Made by a program: the position numbers and the translations under genes. This document shows positions 1-7,334 of a DNA stretch of 8,088 nt, piece by piece. Where the stretch lies: NCBI GenBank assembly GCA_030917745.1, contig JAUPUC010000078.1:1-8088 (forward strand), read 5' to 3'. The notes under the pieces are model-generated. The model ran no database searches. It was not told the DNA's origin and saw only the letters and a program-made list of their open reading frames with translations. Each line of letters starts with the position of its first letter. Position 1 is the first letter of the stretch. Origin of the DNA: Patescibacteria group bacterium (GTDB taxonomy: Bacteria > Patescibacteriota > Minisyncoccia > Moranbacterales > UBA1568).

Positions 1-1504
1 CGTGCGGCACGACCTGCCAGTTGATGAAGGACGGATCGCGGACCTTGACTCGAGTGAGTTTTCCGTCTACGCCCGTCGCCACAAAGGTCACGATATCGCC
101 ACGCCAGCCTTCGACCATACCCACTGCCAAACGGTTAGCCGGCAAAGTCCCGAGTACAACCTGAAGCGCTGAAGTTTCGAAAGGTAAAAGAGCCAGGACC
201 TGATTCAAAATACGGAATGACTGATAGACTTCTTTTATACGTACTGAAAAACGAGCATGGACATCCCCATATTCTTCGGTCGAAACAGCGAACTGCACCG
301 CCTCATACGCCGCATAAGGAAAATCTGCGCGTGCGTCCATGCTTTTCCCTAGTGCTCGAGCTGGAACACCGACGACCCCGTAATCATCAGCGATCTGGCG
401 ATCGAGACGACCGGTTTCTTTCAGCCGGTTATACACCGAATCTGAATCTTTCGCAATCGTCACCACTTCTTTGAAATCAGTCTCCAAAAGTTCAAGATCA
501 TCAGCCAGCGCATCGGCAAGCTTCTCATCAATATCCCGACTCACTCCACCGAAGACTATCATCCCGCGTAGAAAACGATTCCCCGCGATACGCTCATTCC
601 ACTGCATGATACGCTCACGCAAACGCGCACCATGACTTCCTCCAAAAGAAAATCCCGTATCCAGCATGATGAATCCGATATCATTGAAATGATTCGCCAA
701 TCGTTCGAGCTCGGCACACACCATACGAATGAGTTTGGCTCGTTCTGACACATTCACTCCTGCCAGCGTTTCAACCGCCTGAGCGAGAGCCAGTGCGTGA
801 TGCGCCGAGCTATCACCAGAAATATGCTCAGCCAAAGACAATGTTTTCTCAAGTGGCACGGTCTCAAAAAGTTTCTCTGTCCCCTTGTGTACATATCCGA
901 GTTCCGCTTCAAACTTGATAATTTCTTCTCCCAAAGCACTGAAGCGAAAATGTCCTGGCTCAATAATACCAGCATGTACTGGTCCAACAGGAATTTGATA
1001 AATCCCCTCGCCCTCAACCCCCTGCACTTCCGTAATCGTATCTTCTGTCTGCAATGGAAATGAGGTATTCCATGCAAATTCTTTCCGAAGTGGGTACACA
1101 TCTTTCGGATAATGCCGATGAAGAATAATTCGGGATGGATCTGGGTGACCAACTGGCTCAAGTCCAAAAAAACTCTTGATTTCTTGTTCGTACAAGGCGA
1201 AAGACTGACTCACAGAGACCAGTGAGGGGAAAGTGGCAACTGATGGATCGACTGTTAATTCTACTGCCAAGAAAAGTATTTCCTTCGGAACTGAAAAAAT
1301 ATATCTGATGATAAAACCTTTCTTGGTACCTCGCTCATCGGTCGCCACCACTGTTTTGAGATCAAGATGTTGTTCTGCTAGTAAGCTGTTCACAGCCGGA
1401 AGAAGATCTTCTTCCGGCACGGAGACAATAAGTATATTTGATTCTTGTCGAGACAAAAACCGTTCGAATCCAAAACGAGAGAGAAGTGAGTGTGTATCAT
1501 GCAT
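1..1504 (-). CDS. hyfG: Group 4 hydrogenase-like (Ehr-type) large subunit, NuoC-NuoD fusion, partial (3' end off left edge)
   Basis: Read from ATG at 1504, the frame stays open for 501 codons to the left edge, so the C-terminus is missing. Residues about 1-145 resemble the NuoC/30-kDa domain (for example SFALYEQEIKSFFGLEPVGHPD). Residues about 170-501 resemble NuoD/HycE, with GPVHAGIIEPGHFRF (174-188), GYVHKGTEK (203-211) and RDPSFINW (489-496). The family forms the peripheral catalytic arm of membrane-bound hydrogenases and of complex I. At the place of the first NiFe motif (ERxCGxC) the protein reads E-H-I-S-G-D-S (226-232), so both nickel-ligating cysteines are serine. The only cysteine in the visible part is C263. 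The second CxxC site would lie past the window edge. It is the last visible gene of the operon, 18 bases after hyfF. The family is certain; the Ehr-type, non-hydrogenase assignment is likely. A catalytic [NiFe] hydrogenase is ruled out by the missing cysteines. Confidence 0.9.
   Translation of the reverse strand, partial: MHDTHSLLSRFGFERFLSRQESNILIVSVPEEDLLPAVNSLLAEQHLDLKTVVATDERGTKKGFIIRYIFSVPKEILFLAVELTVDPSVATFPSLVSVSQSFALYEQEIKSFFGLEPVGHPDPSRIILHRHYPKDVYPLRKEFAWNTSFPLQTEDTITEVQGVEGEGIYQIPVGPVHAGIIEPGHFRFSALGEEIIKFEAELGYVHKGTEKLFETVPLEKTLSLAEHISGDSSAHHALALAQAVETLAGVNVSERAKLIRMVCAELERLANHFNDIGFIMLDTGFSFGGSHGARLRERIMQWNERIAGNRFLRGMIVFGGVSRDIDEKLADALADDLELLETDFKEVVTIAKDSDSVYNRLKETGRLDRQIADDYGVVGVPARALGKSMDARADFPYAAYEAVQFAVSTEEYGDVHARFSVRIKEVYQSFRILNQVLALLPFETSALQVVLGTLPANRLAVGMVEGWRGDIVTFVATGVDGKLTRVKVRDPSFINWQVVPH
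1395..1418. repeat. 24-bp perfect palindrome inside the large-subunit gene
   Basis: The 12-base half GCCGGAAGAAGA (1395-1406) is followed at once by its exact reverse complement (1407-1418). It starts 86 bases after the hyfG start codon and encodes PEEDLLPA in the NuoC-like domain. As RNA it could form a 10-bp stem with a GATC loop. No T-tract follows on either strand, so it is not a standard terminator. The function is unknown, and it may simply reflect the codons used. Confidence 0.8.
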
Positions 1505-1522
1505 AAAACCAGTACGAAGAAA

Positions 1523-2980
1523 TTATTTTGAGCTGATCATATCGGCTGCGTCATGAAGCATAGCCAGCATTGGTTCAGGAAAGAAAAAACTGATGATTAT
1601 ATACGTACCCATCAAAATACACAGCGGAACAAGGGTCGACAATGATGCCTCGCCACGCTCGACACCTTCGGTCAGCGAGCCGAAAAGCATCGGGGATACA
1701 TGTCTGAAAAAACCATAGAAAGCCACTGCAAGAGCAATGAGTGCAATGAGCATCACTCCGATATGCGACTCTGCTCCCGCTGAAAGAATCAAGAATTTAG
1801 AAAAGAACATACCGAATGGCGGCAGTCCAGAAATCGCCAAAAAACCAGCGAGAAAAAGTCCGCCCGTAATAGGCAAGGCCTTCATCACGCCTGAGACATT
1901 TTCAAATTTCGTCGATCCAAAACGAAGCAGGATATTGCCGGATGCGAGAAAAAGCAATACTTTTGACAGCGAGTGATAGAGCATGTGAAACAGGGCTGCC
2001 AAAGTACCGACACCCCCCAAACCAATGCCGAGCGCGATAACACCCATGTGTTCAATACTCGAATAAGCCAGCAGTCGCTTGTAGCTTCGTTGGGTGAAGA
2101 TAATCAGTGCGGCCACGATAATCGAGGCTAGCCCAAAATACATCAAAAGCGTTGAAGAAAATTCTCGGCCGATAGAGAGGTCAACTAATCCCTTGAACCG
2201 GAGTACGGATATGAGGGCAACGTTCAAAAGTACTCCTGAGAGCAAAGCGGAAATCGGTGATGGTGCCTTACCATGAGCATCTGGAAGCCAGGTATGCATC
2301 GGTACCAACCCGACTTTCGTACCATATCCAACCAAGATGAATAAGAATGCTACCTTCACCACCACCGGATGAAACTCTGATGCCGCCGCGCGAAGATCAG
2401 CCCAAGTCATAATGTCTCCACCGATGACTCCTTGCGGCAAAGCGAGGAAAAGGAGTGTCCCCAAAAAACCAATCAATAAACCCAATGAATTAATGATCAA
2501 ATATTTCCAAGCGGCTTCCGTTGCCGTTGGCTTATTGTAAAAACTGATGAGAAACGCGGTTGACAGAGTCGTAGCTTCAATAGCGATCCACATCAGCACG
2601 GGATTGGCAGCGTTGGCCGCCACCAACATGGCGAACAAAAAAAGCTCAAATAAAATAAAGAATTGTTTTACCCGACGTGGACCAATAATCTGTTTCTTTA
2701 CTTCCTGTCGTAAATACCCGATCGCGTAGAAAGCGACAACACATCCAACACTCGAAATAATAGTCGTGAGGAGCAAAGAGAGAGCGTCCAGAGCAAGATA
2801 CTTCCCAACCACTTGTATCGACCCAGACTCAAACGTCATAAGAAGATTCGCGCACAAGACCGCGCCAACAAGGGCGGCTACTTGTACAGCGCGCTCAATC
2901 GAACGACTCTGAGTAGGTTTCAGAAATACCAGAAAGAGTGCGGCGAGAAACGGCGTGGCAATAAGGTAAGCGAGTAGCAT
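1523..2980 (-). CDS. hyfF: Hydrogenase-4 component F-like / Ehr antiporter-like membrane subunit
   Basis: A 485-residue, highly hydrophobic protein of the Mrp/NuoL-M-N proton-conducting family, about 14 membrane segments by eye. It is predicted to translocate protons (or Na+) as a pump module of the complex. Key family residues are present: Glu135 in the TM5 motif WIAIEATTLS, Lys222 in the TM7 motif GYGTKVGLVPMHTWLPDAH, Lys301, His332/His336, and Lys340. Lys395 in TM12 (LPPFGMFFSKF) matches the NuoN/NuoL-type lysine. The TM8 lysine position is Asn253 (LLNVAL), which I believe is common in HyfF. The length fits HyfF, and the short C-terminus separates it from HyfB or NuoL. The ATG at 2980 follows the hyfE stop by 11 bases, with no recognisable ribosome binding site. 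Stop is TAA. Confidence 0.92.
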   Translation of the reverse strand: MLLAYLIATPFLAALFLVFLKPTQSRSIERAVQVAALVGAVLCANLLMTFESGSIQVVGKYLALDALSLLLTTIISSVGCVVAFYAIGYLRQEVKKQIIGPRRVKQFFILFELFLFAMLVAANAANPVLMWIAIEATTLSTAFLISFYNKPTATEAAWKYLIINSLGLLIGFLGTLLFLALPQGVIGGDIMTWADLRAAASEFHPVVVKVAFLFILVGYGTKVGLVPMHTWLPDAHGKAPSPISALLSGVLLNVALISVLRFKGLVDLSIGREFSSTLLMYFGLASIIVAALIIFTQRSYKRLLAYSSIEHMGVIALGIGLGGVGTLAALFHMLYHSLSKVLLFLASGNILLRFGSTKFENVSGVMKALPITGGLFLAGFLAISGLPPFGMFFSKFLILSAGAESHIGVMLIALIALAVAFYGFFRHVSPMLFGSLTEGVERGEASLSTLVPLCILMGTYIIISFFFPEPMLAMLHDAADMISSK

Positions 2981-2991
2981 AGGAAAAACTA

Positions 2992-3648
2992 TTATTCAGT
3001 AAGACGCTTCATATCTTCAGTCGATAGGGTTCCGAATTGACGATAAATCATACCCAAGAAGAAAGAAGCAATCACCATCCAAATCACGATATCAAAAATC
3101 ATTCCTATTTCAAGTGGGAGCGGATGACGAAGACCAAAAAAAGCCGCGAAGAGAATGATGCTGTTTTCAAGTGACAACATGCCAACCATTTGCGCAAAAA
3201 CTCCTCTCCGATTGATAAGCAGAAAAATAGAAATCAGCACCAACGCGATATTAAGAGCCACTGAAACGAAAGCTTGCGGGTAAAGAGCAGAAAGCGGCAG
3301 AAATACCTTGGAGTAAGCAAACAAAACGAGTCCGGTGAGGACCAAGAGCGTTAAAGGCGTATTGAGATAATTACTTGAACTCGAGGATCCGCTCAATTTG
3401 TGGAGAATCTTCCCGAAAAAGACCGGTGCCACCAACACTTTCACAAAAAAGAGAATCGAGGCCACTATCATCAGGCTTCGATCATCTCCGAGAAAACCGA
3501 GAAGAAAAAAAGTCATGGAAACTGCGAAAGACTGGAGCGCGTACAGCCGGACCAGCGAGCGGGAACGCTTCACGAGATGCATAAAGACCGCCGCCAGAAA
3601 CGCGACGATATCCAACAAGAAAAATATTCCCAAAAGATTTTCAGACAT
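2992..3648 (-). CDS. hyfE: Hydrogenase-4 component E-like membrane subunit (NuoK-like C-terminal part)
   Basis: From ATG at 3648 this is a 218-residue membrane protein with about six or seven hydrophobic segments. Its C-terminal half resembles NuoK/MrpC. It shows GMLSLENSIIL with Glu161 and LPLEIGMIFDI with Glu180, which fit the two membrane glutamates of NuoK, and the typical HyfE tail FGTLSTEDMKRLTE. These residues are thought to carry protons between the NuoH-like and antiporter-like subunits. The ATG at 3648 overlaps the hyfC stop by 8 bases (ATGTCTGA), an arrangement typical of translational coupling, so I chose it. In-frame alternatives are ATG at 3660 and TTG at 3675, which would add 4 or 9 residues. 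None has a good ribosome binding site. Stop is TAA. Confidence 0.85.
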   Translation of the reverse strand: MSENLLGIFFLLDIVAFLAAVFMHLVKRSRSLVRLYALQSFAVSMTFFLLGFLGDDRSLMIVASILFFVKVLVAPVFFGKILHKLSGSSSSSNYLNTPLTLLVLTGLVLFAYSKVFLPLSALYPQAFVSVALNIALVLISIFLLINRRGVFAQMVGMLSLENSIILFAAFFGLRHPLPLEIGMIFDIVIWMVIASFFLGMIYRQFGTLSTEDMKRLTE

Positions 3649-4618
3649 AGGCGCCAACATAAATACCAATAGCAATCACCGAGAGGATAAATGAGGTAAA
3701 TAAAACATCAGGCAAACGAAAGATACGGAATTTCGCCATCAGTGATTCTATCAAAGCAATCGCCAGAGCAAAAATCAACACCTTCACAATGAAAATCGGA
3801 AACGCGAATGTCCACTCTTCCCCGAAGCCAGATGTCATCGACACTCCAAACGGGAAGAAGAGATTAGCGCCCAGCGCGACGAAAATCATCAACTTATTCG
3901 CGGCTGCCCACTCCATCAACGCCAAACGTTTCCCGGAAAGATCAAGAATCATCGCTTCATGGATCATCGTGAGTTCGAGATGAGTAGCTGGATTATCAAA
4001 AGGAAAACGAGCATTCTCTGCGAGTAATACCAGAAAAAATCCGATAAAAGCAATCAGTAAAGGCAGAAGGGTGAGGAGTGGCACATTGGTCATGCCAGAG
4101 GAAACCATATCCATGACACTCCCCGTCTGAGTAGCAATAGAGACCGTAAAGAGAGCAAAAAAGAAACCGCCTTCGGCAAGCGCGGATACCATCATCTCTC
4201 GACTTGAACCAAAACCGCCAAAAGCACTTCCTTGATCCATCCCAATCAAGACGAGTAAAAATGTAGCCAAAGCAAAGAGGTACACAATCACGATAAAATC
4301 TGAAAGGGGAGCCAGTGAAAAAACACCCCATTCTCCAAGAACAAGCTCCGGACTGACGGAAGTCACCAGCGGTACCGCAGCACCCAGAAGAACAGTGATT
4401 GCAAAAATCAAATAGGGAAAATATCGTGTCACCCATGAAGCTTCATTCGAAATAATCTCATCCTTCTGAAAGAGTTTTCGGAGATCCCGATATGGCTGCC
4501 AAACATCAGCTCCAACGCGATTCTGCATCAAAGCCTTGATCTTTCTAATCACGCCAATCAGGAGCGGCGAAATCGCTGGAACGGCAATAATTTGTATAAC
4601 GAAGAAAAGTATATCCAT
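3641..4618 (-). CDS. hyfC: Hydrogenase-4 component C / NuoH-like membrane anchor subunit
   Basis: A 325-residue NuoH/HycD/EhrB-type protein with about eight membrane segments. It docks the peripheral arm onto the membrane arm and starts the proton path. The first-loop motif QNRVGADVWQPYRDLRKLF (32-50) is diagnostic. GSSREMMVSALAE (137-149) carries Glu141 and Glu149. The acidic loop ENARFPFDNPATHLELTMIH (201-220), followed by EAMILD (221-226), keeps Glu201, Asp208, Glu215, Glu221 and Asp226. These match the E-channel and quinone-chamber loop of NuoH and the equivalent loop of HycD. There are no cysteines. The ATG at 4618 lies 6 bases after the hyfB stop with no visible Shine-Dalgarno, so coupling to hyfB is likely. 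The gene ends with TGA and overlaps hyfE. In an arm that seems to lack cofactors, full retention of this interface is notable. Confidence 0.94.
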   Translation of the reverse strand: MDILFFVIQIIAVPAISPLLIGVIRKIKALMQNRVGADVWQPYRDLRKLFQKDEIISNEASWVTRYFPYLIFAITVLLGAAVPLVTSVSPELVLGEWGVFSLAPLSDFIVIVYLFALATFLLVLIGMDQGSAFGGFGSSREMMVSALAEGGFFFALFTVSIATQTGSVMDMVSSGMTNVPLLTLLPLLIAFIGFFLVLLAENARFPFDNPATHLELTMIHEAMILDLSGKRLALMEWAAANKLMIFVALGANLFFPFGVSMTSGFGEEWTFAFPIFIVKVLIFALAIALIESLMAKFRIFRLPDVLFTSFILSVIAIGIYVGAYV

Positions 4619-4624
4619 ACGCGG

Positions 4625-6700
4625 TTATTGCATCGTGAGAATAAGGAGGACGATGAGGGTAATGAAAACATACAACATATACACGTTCACGTTGCCACTC
4701 TGAATCTTCTTTACCCGATCGGAAAAATACCCAATAGCCTGAGCGATAGGATGAAACACATAGTTGCGATACACATCAAAGAAATCCGTTTTCACACTCT
4801 GAACCGACGTAAAGTAGCGCGTCTCAGCATCACGATATTCCACATCGCTTTGTTTGGTTGGGCGAAGAATACCGCGAAAAATAATCACAAGCGAACGAGA
4901 AAAACTGGTCGCAGTAATCTGCATTTTTGGAGAAAGTGGCATCCCACAATCCCACGTCGGAGCCAAGGTCACTTTGCGCTTTCGAGTGAGCCACCCAACT
5001 GAAGCCCCAATGACCGCCACAAATACAACCAAAGCGACCGCAGTTCCATGCACCGGAAGAATACTCGAGAAATTTTCACTCATACCCATAAATTGCAAGT
5101 ATGGGAAAACAAGTGTTTCTCCTCCCGTTCCAAAAACAAGACTCGCGACAATGCCCACCAAAAAGGAAACAACAAAAGGAGCTCCGATACCTAAGGCAAG
5201 AGTGAGTATTGCGAGCACACCCATTGGAAGATGCACGAGCCAGCTCATTTTTTCCTTCTTGGAAGTATTATGCTCCACGGAGACAGATTCTCTCCGCCGT
5301 CCCAGAAAAGTGATACCAAAAGCTTTCGCGAAACATGCCATAGCCAAACCACCCGTAAACGAAAGACTGGCGATACTCGCAAGAAAGGTCATCTTCACCA
5401 CAAGACTCGATGCGGCTACCCCCACAAAGAGTGATTGAAACACGAGCCATTCACTCGCGAATCCATTAAACGGAGGGAAAGCAGAGATGGCCATCGATCC
5501 AATCAAAAAGAAAAACGCGGAGTACGGAAGCACGCGAATCAGTCCGCCATATGCCTCCATATTTCGTGTTCCAGTCACGCCGACTACCACACCTGAAGTC
5601 ATGAAGAGAAGTGATTTGAAAATCGCGTGATTGGCCGTGTGAAAGAGAGCGGCGACAAGAGCAAAAACGAAGAAGTCTTGTAAACCATACCCTGCAAACA
5701 CAAGTGCCGCGCCAACACCAAGCAAGATAATACCAATATTTTCCACACTATGGTATGCGAGGAGTCTCTTGATGTCATGCTCTGACAAGGCATACAAAAC
5801 GCCCAGTAGAGATGAGATAGCCCCGAGAATCAGAATGACCAATCCCCACTCCAGTGGTGCACCTGGAAAAAAATCAAAGAAAAAACGAATAATCATGAAA
5901 ATAGCCGTCTTAATCATGACGCCCGACATCAATGCCGAGACATGAGAAGGAGCAGCCGGATGCGCCTCAGGGAGCCAAATATGAAGTGGGATAATACCAG
6001 CCTTGGTCCCGAAACCGATGAGAACTGAGCCAAAGAGTACTCCCTGCCACACCGGTGAAAGAGCAGCAAGCCCCACTAATCGCCACACATCAAAATCAAA
6101 TGACCCGGTCGCCTTATATGCCAAAAAGAGGGCGCAGGCAATAAAAACGGTCCCTAATTGCGTCATGAGTAAATACAAGAACCCAGCCCGAATATTTCGA
6201 GTATCTTCCCGATCAAAAATAACCAGGAAATAAGAGGCGAGAGACATAAGCTCCCAGGCAAACAGAAAAAAGAGTGCCTGATTGGCTGATACCGCGAGTA
6301 CCATACCCAGAAGAAACGCATTATAAAAGAACCCAAAAAATCCGAGATTATATTTTCCAATAAAATGCTTTTGATAACTCACGCCAAACCAAGACGCGAG
6401 CGCAGCGATGCCGCCGATCAATCCCAAGAAAAACGCCGCCAAACCATCGATACGAAAAGCAAAATAAATACCGGGAAAGGGAGACGCGAATGAAAGCGCT
6501 TTCCCTTCTCCATCCAAAAATACTCCGACCGAAAAGGCCAGTAACAAGAGAGATGCGAGACAAGCACCAAAGTGTGCCACCCGGTTGGCCGTTCTTCCTC
6601 CATCACGTACTTGCCAGAAAGCAAACAGCGAAAGAACGGCTGTTCCAGCATACAAAGCAAGTACTACAATAAATGTCTGAGTGTGAAAAAATATATCCAT
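4625..6700 (-). CDS. hyfB: Hydrogenase-4 component B-like / Ehr antiporter-like membrane subunit
   Basis: A 691-residue polytopic protein (from ATG 6700) of the NuoL/M/N-MrpA/D family. It is longer than HyfF because of the C-terminal extension typical of HyfB/HycC, which contains PTWDCGMPLSPKMQITATSF and a last membrane segment. Key residues are present: Glu150 in FAWELMSLASYF (TM5), Lys233 in GFGTKAGIIPLHIWLPEAHPAAPS (TM7 and following loop), Lys264 in LMSGVMIKTA (TM8), His354, and Lys362. Glu417 in TM12 corresponds to the glutamate of NuoM. It therefore looks competent for proton transport. Start choice: ATG at 6700 lies 8 bases after the small-subunit stop. A TTG at 6712 would overlap that TGA stop by 4 bases (TTGA) and add MSLS. 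The ATG is preferred. Stop is TAA. A HyfD-like third antiporter subunit is not present. Confidence 0.93.
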   Translation of the reverse strand: MDIFFHTQTFIVVLALYAGTAVLSLFAFWQVRDGGRTANRVAHFGACLASLLLLAFSVGVFLDGEGKALSFASPFPGIYFAFRIDGLAAFFLGLIGGIAALASWFGVSYQKHFIGKYNLGFFGFFYNAFLLGMVLAVSANQALFFLFAWELMSLASYFLVIFDREDTRNIRAGFLYLLMTQLGTVFIACALFLAYKATGSFDFDVWRLVGLAALSPVWQGVLFGSVLIGFGTKAGIIPLHIWLPEAHPAAPSHVSALMSGVMIKTAIFMIIRFFFDFFPGAPLEWGLVILILGAISSLLGVLYALSEHDIKRLLAYHSVENIGIILLGVGAALVFAGYGLQDFFVFALVAALFHTANHAIFKSLLFMTSGVVVGVTGTRNMEAYGGLIRVLPYSAFFFLIGSMAISAFPPFNGFASEWLVFQSLFVGVAASSLVVKMTFLASIASLSFTGGLAMACFAKAFGITFLGRRRESVSVEHNTSKKEKMSWLVHLPMGVLAILTLALGIGAPFVVSFLVGIVASLVFGTGGETLVFPYLQFMGMSENFSSILPVHGTAVALVVFVAVIGASVGWLTRKRKVTLAPTWDCGMPLSPKMQITATSFSRSLVIIFRGILRPTKQSDVEYRDAETRYFTSVQSVKTDFFDVYRNYVFHPIAQAIGYFSDRVKKIQSGNVNVYMLYVFITLIVLLILTMQ

Positions 6701-6708
6701 AGACAGGC

Positions 6709-7269
6709 TCAATGATGAGAGGTAGAAGCAGATGAACCCTTACCTTCTCCTTTTTGTTCCAAACCATGAAACAATGCGAGGAGTGATACTAAGATTTGTC
6801 GTGGTGAAGGAGGATCGCCTGGAATACAAAAATCAACCGGAATGATATCAGCAACCCGATTCACAACTGCATAAGAATCCTGAAAAACACCACCCTCAAT
6901 CGCGCCATCACCCAGGGCAACCACCAGTCGCGGCGTCGGCATGGCTTCATATGTATGCCGTAAACCCTGAATCATATTCCGCGAGACCGGTCCGGAAACA
7001 AAAATCGCATCCGCATGACGTGGAGAAGCGACAAAACGAATACCAAAACGTTCAATATCGTAGTACACATTTCCAAGTGCCGTCAGCTCCTGTTCTTCAG
7101 CATTCGATGAGCCAGCGGCCACACTACGAATTGCGAATGACCCTCCAAAAAGCTTTTTCACTGCATCTGATACCTCCTGGCCCAGAACTTCAAACGGGGC
7201 GTCTCGTAATTCATCGGCGGAGAGCGCGAGACGAGGAGTCTTCCGGATTTTATTCAGCATCTGAAACAT
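6709..7269 (-). CDS. hyfI: NuoB/HyfI-like (Ehr-type) small subunit lacking all [4Fe-4S] cysteines
   Basis: A 186-residue soluble protein of the NuoB/HycG/HyfI family, which normally holds the proximal or N2 [4Fe-4S] cluster between the large subunit and NuoH. The fold signatures are clear: AAGSSNAEEQEL (51-62, normally GSCNxCE), YYDIERFGIRFVASPRHADAIFVSGPVSRNM (69-99), VVALGDGAIEGGVF (116-129, normally GDC or GTC), and IPVDFCIPGDPPSPRQIL (143-160, normally IPGCPPxP). Each ligand is replaced: Ser55, Glu58, Gly122 and Asp152. The only cysteine is Cys148, which is not a family ligand. The N-terminal 45 residues are the usual amphipathic lead-in, and the tail is polar (GEGKGSSASTSHH). It is the first gene of the operon. 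ATG at 7269 has no clear ribosome binding site; an in-frame ATG at 7260 is an alternative. Family assignment is firm; the biochemical role is open. Confidence 0.9.
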   Translation of the reverse strand: MFQMLNKIRKTPRLALSADELRDAPFEVLGQEVSDAVKKLFGGSFAIRSVAAGSSNAEEQELTALGNVYYDIERFGIRFVASPRHADAIFVSGPVSRNMIQGLRHTYEAMPTPRLVVALGDGAIEGGVFQDSYAVVNRVADIIPVDFCIPGDPPSPRQILVSLLALFHGLEQKGEGKGSSASTSHH

Positions 7270-7299
7270 ACCGTGGATATCAATCGTTCAATCAGAATA

Positions 7300-7334
7300 C
7301 AAAAAAAGAAAAATGTTCCCTTCACAGAACATTC
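7300..7334 (-). terminator. Candidate intrinsic terminator (or leader hairpin) between dedA and the hyf-like operon
   Basis: On the minus strand AATGTTC (7333-7327) pairs with GAACATT (7318-7312) across an 8-base loop. The T-tract TTTCTTTTTTT (7311-7301) follows at once. The 7-bp stem is AT-rich and modest, but stem plus T-run is the classic form. It lies about 100 bases after the dedA stop. Because a strong promoter candidate directly abuts it, it could end dedA transcripts, or act as an attenuator or operator for the next operon. Confidence 0.6.

Noticed and set aside
559..1167. Two short minus-strand frames (559-753 and 754-1167)
   Set aside because: They are out of frame with the continuous 501-codon large-subunit reading frame, which shows family motifs across the same bases.
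4854..5438. 194-codon open frame on the plus strand
   Set aside because: It lies fully inside hyfB, gives a low-complexity basic/proline-rich protein with no family likeness, and is a shadow of the opposite strand.
1..7269. Respiratory complex I (nuo) operon
   Set aside because: The NuoC-D fusion, the HyfE subunit, the HyfB-type long C-terminus and the absence of NuoA, J, E, F and G homologs fit the group 4 hydrogenase/Ehr layout. No NADH or quinone module is visible.
1..7269. Active H2-evolving hydrogenase
   Set aside because: The NiFe CxxC and all FeS ligands of the small subunit are missing. No ferredoxin-like subunit or maturation gene lies in the window.
6709..7269. Cysteine loss in the small subunit as sequencing error or pseudogene
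   Set aside because: Three of four sites need at least two base changes, the frame is intact from start to stop, and the flanking residues are conserved.
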